DNA of 64,000 nucleotides from Streptomyces laurentii (GCA_002355495.1 AP017424.1:372001-436000); one strand, 5' to 3'. Positions 16,645-27,294 are shown, numbered from the stretch's first letter. Numbers and translations: made by a program. Notes: generated by a model from the sequence alone, not told the origin.

Positions 16645-18015
16645 ATGAGACTGTTCTCTGCCGGACGCCGGATACGCATCAGATCCGGCGCCGCGGTCGC
16701 GGTGGCGGCCGGTCTGCTGACCGCCGGCCTCGCCGCGCCCGCGTTCGCCGACGACGACCCGCCGCACACCGACCAGTTGTGGATCCAGAGCCCGTACGAG
16801 CAAGCACTGCCGCTCGGTGCCGGCGGCGGTCTGCCGCAGACCCGCGCCCTCGGGATCGGCCTCTACCACGACAACCAGAACCTCGCGGTGACCGACGGCC
16901 GGCTCACCGTCGACGTCTCCGGCCTCACCGGGGTCGCCGAGGTGACCTGGCCCGACACCTGCACGCCGAACGGCACGAGCGCGGTGTGCGACATCCCCGT
17001 GGTACCCACGATGGGGGACGCCTACGAGGACCAGGTGTTCCTGAAGGTGCGCGCGGCCGACGGTGCCCAGGCCGGCGCGCAGGGCACGATCACCTACGAG
17101 GCGACGGCCACCGGCGGGTCCGGTGACACGCTCACCGCGCCCCACCAAAGCTTCAGCACCACGCTCGCCGTCCGCTCCGGGCCCGACCTGGCCGTCGACG
17201 CCGCCGACGACATCGCGGAAGGGCTGCCGGGTGACGAGCGGACGATCCCGTTCAAGGTCACCAACAACGGCAACGAGAGCGCGAACGGCTTCACCGTCAG
17301 GATGACCGCCTCGTACGGTCTGACGGACCTGACCCGCTACGACGCCTGCGCCTACAACACGACGGACGGCCAGGACTACGCACCGTGGACCGTGGCGACC
17401 TGCACGTTCGACCAGGTGCTGGCGCCCGGCGACTCCTTCGAGCTGCCCCGGCCGCTGACGGCGCGCCTCGCCCCGCACGCGTTGTACGAGCGGCTTGACA
17501 TCGGTGCCACCCCCGGCGCCGGCGCCGACGACATCGACCCGCGGAACGACTTCGCGAGCGTCGAGATCCGCGCGACCAGCGGTGCCGACTTCTCCGTGAC
17601 CGGTGACGCCCTCTCCGGTGCGGCAGGCAGCACGGCCACGGCCGAGCTCACTTTCAAGAACAACGGCCCGGCCTGGATCGGTTACCTCGGCTCCGGCGAC
17701 CCGGTCGCCAAGGTCCGGCTGATCGTGCCCGAGGGCACCACGGTCACCGGCGTTCCGTCCGACTGCTCCCCGCGGGCCCTCGACGGCACCTTCTACCCGA
17801 CGCGGACGGGCGCCCCGCGATACGACTGCAGCATGCCGTACTGGGTGCTGGCGGACACGCAGCGGACGTTCGCGTTGTCCGTACGCATCGACACCGTGGT
17901 CCCCGGCGCGACCGGTGCCGTCAGCGTGCAGCCCGCGTACGGCACGTTCGGCGAGTTCCCCTTCACCTTCGACCCGGACCTCACGAACAACACGGCGGCC
18001 CTGACCGTCAACTGA
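16645..18015 (+). CDS. Secreted protein with Ig-like/CARDB-type repeats
   Basis: A 456-residue exported protein (signal peptide to about AAPAFADDD). The body has at least two repeats of beta-sandwich type starting GPDLAVDAADDIAEGLPGDERTIPFKVTNNGNESANGFTV and GADFSVTGDALSGAAGSTATAELTFKNNGPAWIG. The 'NNGN/NNGP' phrase is typical of CARDB/DUF11-like extracellular domains. No sortase motif or C-terminal membrane helix is visible, so it is probably released or held non-covalently. Specific function unknown. Confidence 0.75.
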   Translation: MRLFSAGRRIRIRSGAAVAVAAGLLTAGLAAPAFADDDPPHTDQLWIQSPYEQALPLGAGGGLPQTRALGIGLYHDNQNLAVTDGRLTVDVSGLTGVAEVTWPDTCTPNGTSAVCDIPVVPTMGDAYEDQVFLKVRAADGAQAGAQGTITYEATATGGSGDTLTAPHQSFSTTLAVRSGPDLAVDAADDIAEGLPGDERTIPFKVTNNGNESANGFTVRMTASYGLTDLTRYDACAYNTTDGQDYAPWTVATCTFDQVLAPGDSFELPRPLTARLAPHALYERLDIGATPGAGADDIDPRNDFASVEIRATSGADFSVTGDALSGAAGSTATAELTFKNNGPAWIGYLGSGDPVAKVRLIVPEGTTVTGVPSDCSPRALDGTFYPTRTGAPRYDCSMPYWVLADTQRTFALSVRIDTVVPGATGAVSVQPAYGTFGEFPFTFDPDLTNNTAALTVN

Positions 18016-18021
18016 CCGGCG

Positions 18022-18067
18022 CCGGGGGTTCGGATCAGCCGTCCGGGCGGCTGATCCGAACCCCCGG
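18022..18067. terminator. Perfect 20-bp bidirectional terminator
   Basis: Bases 18022-18041 are the exact reverse complement of 18048-18067, with a 6-nt loop. It sits between two convergent genes whose stops are 61 bp apart and should end both transcripts. Confidence 0.85.
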
Positions 18068-18076
18068 CCCGAACCC

Positions 18077-19057
18077 TCAGCCCGAACCGGCGACCAGTGC
18101 CTCACCGAGCGGGGTACGCCGGTAGAGCACCGACCGTCCGGACCGGGCGCGGACGAGCAGCCCGGCGCCGCGCAGGATGGCGAGGTGGTCTCCGACCGCG
18201 CCGGGTGCCATGGCGAGGCTTCGGGCGAGGTGGCTGGTACTGGCCGGGGCGTCCAGCGCCAGCAGCAGCCGGGCCCGGGCCCGGCCGACCAGAGCGGTCA
18301 GCGCGTCGGGCCGCGGGACGGTCTCCTCTTCGCCCCACAAAGCGCCGGTGCCGCGGGCACGATAGACCAAGGTCCTGGGCCAGGGGTCTTCCAAGTGGGC
18401 GCCGATGTTCTCGACGAAGACCGAGGGGATCAGCAGGAGCCCGTCGCCGGCGAGCCGGAATGTTCCGACCGGCCGGAAGTGGCCGACCTCGATGCCGCCG
18501 GCGCGCCAGGCGATGCTCGGGTGCAGGCTCTCGATGGTCGTGGCCCATCCGTGTTCGCCGATCAGCCCCACCCGGTGCACGACATCGCGCTGGCAGATCG
18601 CGCGCAGCTGCGGCCAGTCCGCGGCGAGCAGCTCGTGCCACGCCTGGTCCATCGCCTCGGCGATCCTGGAGACGGCGTCCGGCGAGTCCAGCACGGCCCG
18701 TACGCGGGAATCACGGGCGGACGGACCGGTCGCGGCCGTGGCGTATTCGTGGCGGGCCGCTTCCGGCGTTGTGGCCCGGATCATGGCCAGGTCGTCCGCC
18801 CAGGTCTGGTTGAGGCCGCGCGGGGGCGGGGCGACGAAGTTCGGCCCGGATCTCGGGGTGTGCAGGGCGAGGACCGCGTTCAGTTCGGTCTCGCGGCGAA
18901 GCCGCTCGAAGGCCGGCATGAGCCGGGTGGCCCAGGCTCGCGGAAGCGGCCGGTCCTGGCCGGCGAGCGAGCGCAGCAGCAGGCAGAGGTCCAACGCGGG
19001 CGACAGTGCGAAGCGGCTGCGCAGCAGGTCCTCGACGGAGACATCGAAGCGGAGCAC
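18077..19057 (-). CDS. ArsR-family transcriptional regulator with long N-terminal domain
   Basis: A 326-residue protein. The C-terminal ~80 residues are a winged helix: ALVGRARARLLLALDAPASTSHLARSLAMAPGAVGDHLAILRGAGLLVRARSGRSVLYRRTPLG. The N-terminal ~240 residues form the alpha/beta domain found before ArsR HTHs in many actinobacterial proteins (commonly labelled DUF5937; recalled, not checked). No Cys metal-binding site is visible, so it is probably not a metal sensor. It is divergent from an MFS gene across 88 bp with a perfect dyad, and probably represses that transporter. Confidence 0.85.
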   Translation of the reverse strand: MLRFDVSVEDLLRSRFALSPALDLCLLLRSLAGQDRPLPRAWATRLMPAFERLRRETELNAVLALHTPRSGPNFVAPPPRGLNQTWADDLAMIRATTPEAARHEYATAATGPSARDSRVRAVLDSPDAVSRIAEAMDQAWHELLAADWPQLRAICQRDVVHRVGLIGEHGWATTIESLHPSIAWRAGGIEVGHFRPVGTFRLAGDGLLLIPSVFVENIGAHLEDPWPRTLVYRARGTGALWGEEETVPRPDALTALVGRARARLLLALDAPASTSHLARSLAMAPGAVGDHLAILRGAGLLVRARSGRSVLYRRTPLGEALVAGSG

Positions 19058-19086
19058 CCCGGGATGCTACCGCGGACGTCCCCTTC

Positions 19087-19106
19087 GATTCGTCCAGCGA
19101 CGAATC
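19087..19106. promoter_or_regulatory. Operator-like inverted repeat between ArsR and MFS genes
   Basis: GATTCGT (19087-19093), 6-nt spacer, ACGAATC (19100-19106): a perfect 7-bp dyad that is markedly AT-richer than its surroundings and central in the divergent gap. It is the probable binding site of the adjacent ArsR-type regulator. Confidence 0.6.
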
Positions 19107-19145
19107 ATTGGTGAGCGGCGCGGGACCACGGCGAGGTTGGGCGTC

Positions 19146-20450
19146 ATGACCCCCACCGCCGAACCCGCGCAGAGCCGGCACCGTGCCACCTACCGGGAGG
19201 TGCTGGCCGAGCCGCGATTCCGGCTGCTCTTCACGACCCGCGCCGTCTCGATCACCGCGGACGCGCTGCGGATCACCACGTTCTCGGTCCTGGTCTTCGC
19301 GGCCACCGGCTCCCCGCTGCTGAGCGCGGTGGCCTTCGGCATCGGCTTCATCCCACAGCTGTTCGGCTCGCTGTTGCTGGGCTCACTGGCCGACCGGCTG
19401 CCACCCCGCGCACTCATCACCGGCGGCTACGCCGTGACGTCAGCCGCCGCCCTGCTGCTCGCCCTGGTGCGGATGCCGATCGCGGCAAGCCTCGGTGTCG
19501 TGGCACTGGTCTCCCTCGCCACACCGGTGTTTCACGGTGCGTCGAGTCGGCTGGTCGCACAGTCGCTGAAGGGCGACGCCTACGTACTGGGCCGGTCACT
19601 GAACAACATCGCCGGCTCCGGCGCGCAGTTGTCCGGCCTGGCACTGGGAGGTGCGGTCGTCGCGGCACTCGGGCCCCGCCGGGCGCTCGCGGTCAGCGCC
19701 GCTCTCTACCTCGGCTGCGCGCTCGCCATCCGCATCCGGCTGCCCAGGCTCCAGCCGGGAGAGTCCGGCGGCGCTCGGGGCGAGGGCGGGGCCGTCCGGG
19801 CAAGCCTGCGCGGCGCCGGCCTGCTGCTGCGTGGACGCACCGTGCGACGACTGATGCTGGCCCAGTGGCTACCGCCCGCGTTCGTCGCGGGCGCGGAAGG
19901 TCTCCTCGTCGCCTACGCGGGAGAACGCCGCCTCGCGCCCGGCTGGTACGCGGTGCTGATGGGCTGTCTGCCGGTCGGCATGCTGGTCGGAGACCTGCTG
20001 GTGGGGCGGCTGCTCCGGCCGCCCGCCCGGGAGCGGCTGGTGGTCCCGTTGATCGCGCTGGCGGGACTGCCGCTGATCGGTTTCGCCGCCGGGCCCGGAG
20101 TGGGCGTCTCGTCCTGTCTGCTGCTGCTCAGCGGCTTCGGATACGCCTACGGTCTCGGCCTGCAACGGCCGTTCCTGGACGCCCTGCCACAGGAGGGCCA
20201 GGGCCAGGCCTTCGGCCTGCTCGGCTCCGGCAGCATGACGCTTCAGGGCGTCGGGCCGGTCTGCGTGGGCTCGGTGGCCGCGGGCACGGGAACAGGCGGC
20301 GCGATCGCCCTGGCGGGCGGCGCGGTGGCGCTCACCGCCGGCTGGATTCTCACCTGGCACGCGCCCACTCCCCCGGTCCCCGTACCGAACCGCTCGACGG
20401 GATCGGAGAACGGCACCGGACAGCGTGCGAGCGGTTCTCCCGCGCGGTAG
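19146..20450 (+). CDS. MFS transporter (divergent from ArsR regulator)
   Basis: A 434-residue multi-pass protein. The first loop reads LLGSLADRLPPRALITGGY (MFS motif A-like) after the helix FGIGFIPQLFGSLLL, and twelve hydrophobic segments can be traced. The start at ATG 19146 fits the divergent promoter; upstream in-frame codons belong to the shadow of the ArsR gene. Efflux of a drug or metabolite is the likely role, controlled by the neighbour. Substrate unknown. Confidence 0.85.
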   Translation: MTPTAEPAQSRHRATYREVLAEPRFRLLFTTRAVSITADALRITTFSVLVFAATGSPLLSAVAFGIGFIPQLFGSLLLGSLADRLPPRALITGGYAVTSAAALLLALVRMPIAASLGVVALVSLATPVFHGASSRLVAQSLKGDAYVLGRSLNNIAGSGAQLSGLALGGAVVAALGPRRALAVSAALYLGCALAIRIRLPRLQPGESGGARGEGGAVRASLRGAGLLLRGRTVRRLMLAQWLPPAFVAGAEGLLVAYAGERRLAPGWYAVLMGCLPVGMLVGDLLVGRLLRPPARERLVVPLIALAGLPLIGFAAGPGVGVSSCLLLLSGFGYAYGLGLQRPFLDALPQEGQGQAFGLLGSGSMTLQGVGPVCVGSVAAGTGTGGAIALAGGAVALTAGWILTWHAPTPPVPVPNRSTGSENGTGQRASGSPAR

Positions 20451-20543
20451 CCGTCACTGGTCGGTTCGGCCGCGAGCCGTCACGTACCCCACCCTCACGC
20501 CTTTCCGACAAACAGAGAACAACTCATGGAAGGTTCACGCCGC

Positions 20544-21128
20544 ATGATCGACGAATTCGCCAAGGACACCCTGCACGGGCGACTGCGGCGAGACCGCGAG
20601 GCGCTGCTCTGGAAGCTCGACGGCCTGTCCGCGTACGACGCCCGCCGGCCTCTGACGGCGACCGGGACCAACCTCCTCGGCCTGGTCAAGCACGTGGCCA
20701 CCGTCGAGGCCAGGTACTTCGGCGAGGTCTTCGGCCGCCCCTCCCCCGAGCCGCTGCCCCGGTGGCAGGACTCCGACGGCAGCGACCAGTGGGCGGCCGA
20801 GGACGAGACCCGCGAGCAGATCATCGGGTTCTACAGGCGCACATGGGAACACGCGGACGCCACGATCGACGCGCTCCCCCTCGACGCCCCCGGCCACGTG
20901 CCGTGGTGGCCGGAGCCCTCCCTCCCTACCAACCTGTTCGCCGTCCTGGTCCATGTCCTCGGCGAGACCGTCCGGCACACCGGGCACGCCGACATCCTGC
21001 GCGAAGGCGTCGACGGCCGGACCGGGGTGCGCGCCGAACACGAGAAGCCGATCGACGAGCAAGCCCGTGCGGCCCACCGCGCGAAGATCGAGCGGGCCGC
21101 CGGAGCTGCCGCACCCCTCAAGGCGTAG
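20544..21128 (+). CDS. DinB-like (DUF664-type) protein
   Basis: About 194 residues. The four-helix DinB/YfiT fold is suggested by its spaced histidines: GTNLLGLVKHVATVEARYFGEVFG, then FAVLVHVLGETVRHTGHADILREG, giving three His that can bind a metal. Members include thiol-dependent transferases, many of which are mycothiol-linked in actinobacteria. I chose ATG 20544 because GGAAGG lies 10 nt upstream; an in-frame ATG at 20526 is the alternative. It follows the MFS gene by ~90 bp and may be cotranscribed with it. Confidence 0.78.
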   Translation: MIDEFAKDTLHGRLRRDREALLWKLDGLSAYDARRPLTATGTNLLGLVKHVATVEARYFGEVFGRPSPEPLPRWQDSDGSDQWAAEDETREQIIGFYRRTWEHADATIDALPLDAPGHVPWWPEPSLPTNLFAVLVHVLGETVRHTGHADILREGVDGRTGVRAEHEKPIDEQARAAHRAKIERAAGAAAPLKA

Positions 21129-21254
21129 AGGTCGCCGGCCCGGACCGCCGCCCGGCGAACGCACCGCGAGGCGGTGGGACGAGCACCTCAGTGCCCGTCC
21201 CCCGCCTCGCTCCCCGTCCCGAGTGGATCGGATGGTCCGGATGGATCGGATGGA

Positions 21255-24200
21255 TCAGATGGTCTGCCAGAGCGCGGGAACGTTCGGCGGCTCCCAGCCC
21301 GGGTAGGCGGTGTGGCCCTGGAGGCACCGGTAGCGGACGCCGTTGTAGGTCACGACGTCACCGGCGGCGTAGGTCGCGCCCAGCTGCCAGGTGGTCTCCC
21401 CGCCGCCGCCGCTCACGGTGAGGGTGTAGGTGGTGGTGTGCGCGACCGAGCCGGTACCGGTGAGGGTCAGGGTGTACGTACCGGCGACCGTGCCGGCCGC
21501 GACCTGGACGGTGGCCGTCGAGGACTGCCCCGAGGTCACCGAGGCGGGCGCGAAGGACACCGTCACGCCGGACGGCGCGCCCGACGCGGACAGGGCCACG
21601 CTCTGCGCGGAGCCGGTGGTGGTGGCGGTGCGCACGGTCACCGTGGCGGAGGAACCGGGCGCGACGGTACCCGAGACCGGATCGGCGGACACGGAGAAGT
21701 CGTTGGCCGGGTTGGACACGTCACCGACGGCGGTCTTCCAGATCGTGTACGCGATGCCGTCGGCGCTGCGGTCCAGGGCGGTGGCGTTGATGTTGGACGT
21801 GGTGTCGCAGGACGAGTGGTAGCAGGAGTCGTAGGCACGGCCCGCGGTTCCGCCCCACTTGGCGGCCTCGGCCGCGCTCTTCACCGCGGAGGCACCGGTG
21901 GCGTAGCCCGAGGTGGGAACGCCGACCAGCTGGAAGGAGTAGTCGTCCGAGCGGCCCTGGCCCTCGACGTTCTCCTGCGGGGCCAGGCCGAGCGAGGTCC
22001 AGTACTCCTTCATCGGCGCGGAGGCGGCGGAGTTCAGGTTGTTGATGAAGTAGCCGCCGTTGAGCGAGGCCACCATGTCGAAGTTGTAGTACGCCTTGAT
22101 CCGGGAACGCTCGGTGGTCGCGAGCGAGCGGGCGTAGAAGTCGGAGCCGTTCAGGCCCTGCTCCTCGTCGGTCCACCAGGCGAAGCGCACGCGGTTCTTC
22201 ATGGCGGGGTTCTGCTTGGCCAGGGTCAGCGCCGTCTCCAGGAGCGCGGCGGAGCCGGAGCCGTTGTCGTTGATGCCGGGGCCGGCGGAGACGCCGTCGA
22301 GGTGGGCGCCGAACAGGTAGACGCTGTTGGCGTCGCCCTTGGGCCATTCGGCGATCAGGTTGTTGCCCGCGCCGGCGGTGCAGCCCGAGGCGCAGGTCTG
22401 CTCGGTGACCGTGAAGCCGGCCGACTCCAGCTTGCCCTTCACGTAGGCGAGCGAGGCGCGGTAACCGGCGGTGGTGGAGCGGCGGTTGCCGCCGTTCTGC
22501 CCGGCGATGGTGTTCAGCTGCGCGAGGTGGGCCTGGATCTGGGCCACCTCCACGTCCGGCGGGGTGGTCGGCGTGGTGCCGCCGCCGACGGTCAGGGTGT
22601 ACGTGACGGTGTGGGTCTTGCCGCCCGCCGCGCCCTGGACCGTGATCGGGTACGTCCCGGCGGCCGTGCCGGCCGAGGTCGCGATCCGCAGGGTGGAGGC
22701 GGCGCCCGAGGTGACGGTGGCCGGGCTGAAGGTGACGCTCACGCCCGAGGGGCGCCGGAGGCGGTGAGCGAGATCTGCTGGGCGGCACCGGAGACGGTCG
22801 ACGTGTTGACGGTGGCGGTGGCGGTGGCTCCGGCGTCGACGCTGCCGCCGGCGGGGCTGAGCGCCAGCGAGAAGTCGGTCTGCTGACCGGTGCAGGTCGG
22901 GTCACCGGCCTGGGCGGGCACGCTGATGGCGTCCCAGGCGGCCTTCGTCGTGTTGAACAGGCCGCAGGAGGCGTCCAGGTTCTTCGCCGAGGTGAGGGTC
23001 GCGGTGCGGTACTGCTTGTAGGTCATGCCGCTGGTCTTGAGCAGCATGCCACCGTAGAAGATCTTGCCGGCGCTCTGGATGCCCACGCCGGTCACCTGCT
23101 GGTTGTTGCAGGTGGGGCTGGCGGGCTTGCCGCCGCCGGGGGTGGAGCCCTCGGAGAGCAGATAGAACCAGTGGTTCAGCGGCCCGGCCGCCGCGTGCTC
23201 CTCGGTGTTGGGGATCGAGGCCGAGTAGCAGTTGGGGTTGTTGCTGATCAGCTGCGGGTTGTACATGTTGCGGATGGGACCGCGGCCCTGCAGGTTGATC
23301 ATCTCGCCGACGGTGAAGTCGGGGGTGTCGTACGGGGCCGGCTCGTTCGCGTACGCCTCGGTCAGGGCGCCCATGATGTCGCCGGTCGCCTCGCCCAGGC
23401 CGCTCTCGTGGTTGGCGCCGCCGGGGTGAAGGAGTCCAGGCCGTGGCCGAATTCGTGGGCGACGACGTCGACGCCGGCGATCCACTTGTTCGCGGTGTTG
23501 CGGCCGATGGTGACGGTGGAGCCGTCCCAGTAGGCGTTGAGGTCGTTGAGGCCGACCTTCGCCGGCCAGCTGCCGCCGTTGCCGTTGTGCCCGTTGCGGC
23601 CCAGCCAGTCGCGGAGCATGTCCGACTGCTTCTGCGCGGCGAACATGACGTCGACGCAGCCGGTCTCCTTGCTGGACGCGCTGCCGGTCCCCCAGTCGTC
23701 GGTCGCCTTGGTGAACAGGCCCCCGCTGTAGTCCGAGCACTGCAGACCGGGACGGGTGGTGTCGCGCAGCACGTAGTTGGTGCCCGACCGGGAGGTGTCG
23801 ATGGTGAGCGGGCTCGGGCCGTTCCACTCGCTGCGGCCGGTGCCGGCGCGCACCTCGTCGTAGCTGTCGACGACCTTGCCGGAGCGGGCGTCCACGAAGA
23901 CGTGCAGCCGGGTGGGCCGCCGCTCCTTGGTGGTGCCCGCGACCACGGTCTCCCAGGCGAGCGTCTGGACGTCGTTCCTGACCCGCACCACCAGCCGCGG
24001 CGCGTCGCTCCCGGTGACCGTGGCGACCCCGGCGCGGCTGGTGCGCTCCGCTCGGCCGGCCTTCACCCGGGCCGTGGTGGGCACCGCGATCGTGGCCTCG
24101 GTGGCGGAGCGTACGGCCCGGACCCTGCCCTCGCCGTCCGCGAGGACCACCGCGTCGCCGCCGACCACCGGCAGACCGTGGTACGTGCGCTCGTACGCGA

Positions 24201-24450
24201 CGGAGTACAGGTCCTTGCCGCCCCAGGGGGTGACGTCCCGGCGGTCGTACCGCTCCTCGGGTCCGCCGGCCACGAGCGTGTCCAGGCCGCTGCTCACGGC
24301 ACGGTCCGCCGCTGCGACGGCTCTGGCGACGGGAGAGGGTCCGGCCGGGGCGGACGCGGGCGCCGCCGCGGCGAGGGAGGCCGGCACCACCACCCCTCCG
24401 AGGGTCAGGGCCAGGGACGATATCCCGGCCACCGCGGTCTTTCTGAGCAT
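21255..24450 (-). CDS. Secreted M4-type metalloprotease fused to M28-type aminopeptidase and chitin-binding domain (two apparent frameshifts)
   Basis: Joining three frames gives a ~1065-residue protein. Order: signal peptide ([19 protein letters not shown]); FTP/PepSY-type propeptide; M4 domain with [24 protein letters not shown] and a catalytic-type His in [14 protein letters not shown]; an Ig-like repeat; an M28 domain with [36 protein letters not shown] and a final His; a second Ig-like repeat; and a C-terminal carbohydrate-binding domain ([26 protein letters not shown]). Frame breaks occur at 23423-23426 and 22749-22752. In both, one extra G in a GGGG run restores the expected protein. 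It probably degrades chitin-associated or wall protein outside the cell. Everything outside the breaks is intact. Confidence 0.85.
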
Positions 24451-24611
24451 CGTGGCTCCTTGTGAGAGAGGTGGGGGCTCCGCCGAGCCGGCCCGGCTCC
24501 GGGCACACCGGATCCGGGCCGGCTCGCGAGTCGCGACGACACACCCGTCGACGGTGACCGTTGCGTGTCACATCGCGGGCGGCTGAACCCTCACACCGCC
24601 CCGCCCCGGGG

Positions 24612-26098
24612 TCAACGGCCCCACGACCACCGACCGATGCAGGCAAAATCCGGCAAGTGCCCGAAAGTCGGGGCGACTTGTCTGCCCGCCGACCGGAACC
24701 GCTCCCGATACGCCCTGACTTCGGGTATGTCGTGCCACTGCCCGGTGAGCCGGCCGTGCAGCCCGCGCAGCTCGGCGCCGATCATGAATTCGCGGGAGCT
24801 CACGGCGTCCCCGAGCACCTCGCAGGCCAGCGCCGCGGCGGCCGCCGGGTCGCCGGCGCAGGCCCAGCTGTCGGCCAGGCGCAGCGTGAGCAGCAGCCGG
24901 GTGGTACGCATCTGCGGCGGAACCCCGGCGCACGACCGCGCGGTGGCCGTGACCGCCCGCCGGGCCGCGGACCGGTCGCCGGTGGCGACGGCCAGATCGC
25001 GCAGGGCACCGCCGATCGCGGAGTCCATCCGCATCTCGCCCTCGGCCCCCGCCATCCACGGCGCCTCCAGCAGGTCGCGGCGGTCCAGACGGGCGAACTT
25101 GCGCCGGGCCAGGGCGATATGGCGCCGGCACTCGGCCGTGTCCCCGGCGAGCGCGTACCCGCGGGCCTGGTAGAGGCCGGACAGCGCGGCCATCCAGCGC
25201 CGGCCGGTGTCCACCGCGCCGACGCCCGCCGCGTAGGTGAGCATCGAGCCGACATCCCCGTCGAGCTGGACCAGGGTGCACATGTCACTGAGCAGCGTGG
25301 CCCGCGCCGGGGCGTCCCGTACCGCGTCGGCACAGTGCAGCCCGTGGCCGAACCGGGCCATGGCGACGGCGCTCTGCCCGCGGTCCATCCGCAGCCGCCC
25401 GGCGACCTGGGCGTACTGGGCCGCCAGCCGGAGCTGTCCGTACGGCAGCCGCCCGGTGGCGTTGACGGCCTCGGCCCACCGGACGAGAGCCCGCAGCAGC
25501 CCGTCGACGACGGCCACCCGGTGATCGTCGGGCGGCTGCCGGAACCCCTCGCGGATCAGACAGGCCAGCAGGGCGGTGAGACCGTGCAGCAGATCCGGCT
25601 CGGCGCCCGCCGTGCCCCGCGACAGGGAGTCGGCGGTGACAGCCGACGGGCCGCCCAGCAGCTCCGACAACTCCGCCCGGTCGGGCACCGCGCAGCCCTC
25701 GGTCCCGTGCAGCGGGCAGGCCAGCCCCTCTGCGGGCAGCCGCGCGGGCCACAGCAGGGGTCGGGGGCGCCGAAGCCGTCGACGCCGTCGGCACCCGGCA
25801 GCGGTGCGAACAGCACGGGGTCGGCCAGGAAGTGGACGGGACCGCGCGGCACGTCGCGCGGCTCGGCGAGCACCGCGGCCAGTTCGCCACCGGTCTCCAG
25901 GACCGAGTCGAGGCGGCGTACCAGGCCGAGGGGAGGTTCGCGCAGACCTGCCTCCAGCTTGCTGATCACCGAGTGGTGGTAGCCCACCAATAGGCCGAGC
26001 TGCAGCTGGGTGAGTCCGGCGGCCCTGCGCCGGGAGCGCAGCCGCCGTCCGAACTCCCCCCATGCCGCCCCGCCCGCGCGCGCCGACGCTCCGGTCAT
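24612..26098 (-). CDS. XRE-family regulator with long helical C-terminal domain (one apparent frameshift)
   Basis: Reading from ATG 26098 (GGGGAGGGG upstream), the N-terminus is an [57 protein letters not shown]. The rest is a ~400-residue TPR-like helical domain ending ...[11 protein letters not shown], as in many Streptomyces XRE regulators. The frame breaks at 25757-25760. One extra G in that GGGG run changes [10 protein letters not shown] to [10 protein letters not shown] and joins the two halves into ~495 residues. It lies downstream of nothing obvious; the secreted protease follows it on the same strand after 161 bp. Confidence 0.8.
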
Positions 26099-26742
26099 GT
26101 CCCCTCCCCTGTCGGCCCCGCTCCCCGGAGCCGTGCTCCCGAGCTTCGTAGCCTTCCGCCAGGGGCGGCACAAGATACGGCGGTGGCATGGCGGCCATCA
26201 CGCCCGGGTGATGGGGTGCCGTACGCGGGACAGGGCGTGGGTATCGCGGCGCGCGGCCGCGTCGCCGATTCGGCTCTGCCGCCGACCGTGGACGGCGCGA
26301 CCGCGCGGCGGCGAACCGGCGTCGGTCGCCTCCTCACGAGCGTGGCTCCCGCCCCTTGGTGACGCACTGACAGTGATCACATGCCCGCGATCCGCGCGTC
26401 GCGCGGTTCGCCCGGTGCCGCCGCACCGGTGTGCACGGTCGTCGAGGTGAGGTCCACCAGCCAGCGGTCGTCCGCGCCGGTCGCACGTCGCTATGGTGCG
26501 GTACGTACCGGCCCCGAACAGTTCGCGTCGCGCTCTCTCACGCCTCCCCGGGCACTCGCCGCCGGCCGGTGTGACGAGTCGAGGCAGGTCAGGAACCGCG
26601 CGTGACGCGACGCCTCCCCTCGCCGAGCCGAAGCAATTCGTGTCTCATACACCGACCCTGGCCGAATGAGCCCCTGGTCCGTGCCGAACGGGGACGAAAG
26701 CATCCACGGTGTCGGTAGAACGCTACGAGACAGGGATGACCC
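26099..26742. other. 644-bp gap between divergent genes with a 12-bp palindrome
   Basis: No supported gene is visible. A perfect palindrome CGGTACGTACCG lies at 26499-26510, about 230 bp before the crystallin-like gene, and GTGATCAC occurs near 26370. These are candidate regulator sites. The rest appears to be non-coding or decayed sequence. Confidence 0.4.
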
Positions 26743-27294
26743 ATGTTTGCTCGTACCTCACGCGTCGCCATCGCAGCGGCAGCCACCGTCCTCACCCTGG
26801 GTGCCGCCACCACCACCGCGAACGCCGCTCCCGCCGCCCCGAAGAACTGCGTGCTCAACGTCGATTCGGGCAGCGTGCAGTGCTTCGGCACCTTCCGCGA
26901 GGCCATCGCTTCCTCCACCAACGGCCGCGTCACCGACGCGCCGCTGTCGGGGAAGCACATCGACCAGAGGCTGGCCGACCGTCTCACGCGCTCGTCGTCC
27001 ACCAAGGGGGCGCAAGCCGTGCAGCTCGGCGTCGTCTACACGGACTCCAACTACGGCGGCTCCACCCTCGTCATCAACGGCGAGAGGGGCTGCCTGAGCG
27101 GCAACGGCCGAGACGCCCAGATCAACCTCGACGGCACCTTCAACAACTCCGTCAGTTCGCTGACCACACTGTCCTGCTGGCTGGAGCTGTGGGACGCCCC
27201 CGACACCTCCGGCATCCACCAGGAGTACCAGCAGTCGACCTCGTACGTCGGGGACGCGATGAACGACCGGGCGAGCTCGATCGCCCTGCTGTAA
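26743..27294 (+). CDS. Secreted beta/gamma-crystallin-like protein (peptidase inhibitor I36-like)
   Basis: A 183-residue protein with a clear signal peptide (ARTSRVAIAAAATVLTLGAATTTANAA). The mature C-terminal ~85 residues read GVVYTDSNYGGSTLVINGERGC...SLTTLSCWLELWDAPDTSG, with two Tyr/Gly-rich Greek-key segments. This is the pattern of small actinobacterial crystallin-fold proteins that include metalloprotease inhibitors. Three or more Cys suggest disulfides. Inhibitory function is inference; structural or calcium binding roles are also known in the fold. Confidence 0.72.
   Translation: MFARTSRVAIAAAATVLTLGAATTTANAAPAAPKNCVLNVDSGSVQCFGTFREAIASSTNGRVTDAPLSGKHIDQRLADRLTRSSSTKGAQAVQLGVVYTDSNYGGSTLVINGERGCLSGNGRDAQINLDGTFNNSVSSLTTLSCWLELWDAPDTSGIHQEYQQSTSYVGDAMNDRASSIALL

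Noticed and set aside
21225..21258. Short GGATCGGATG-type direct repeats at the end of the protease gene
   Set aside because: The copies are imperfect, short and overlap the stop codon. They do not form a hairpin or a plausible mobile-element end.
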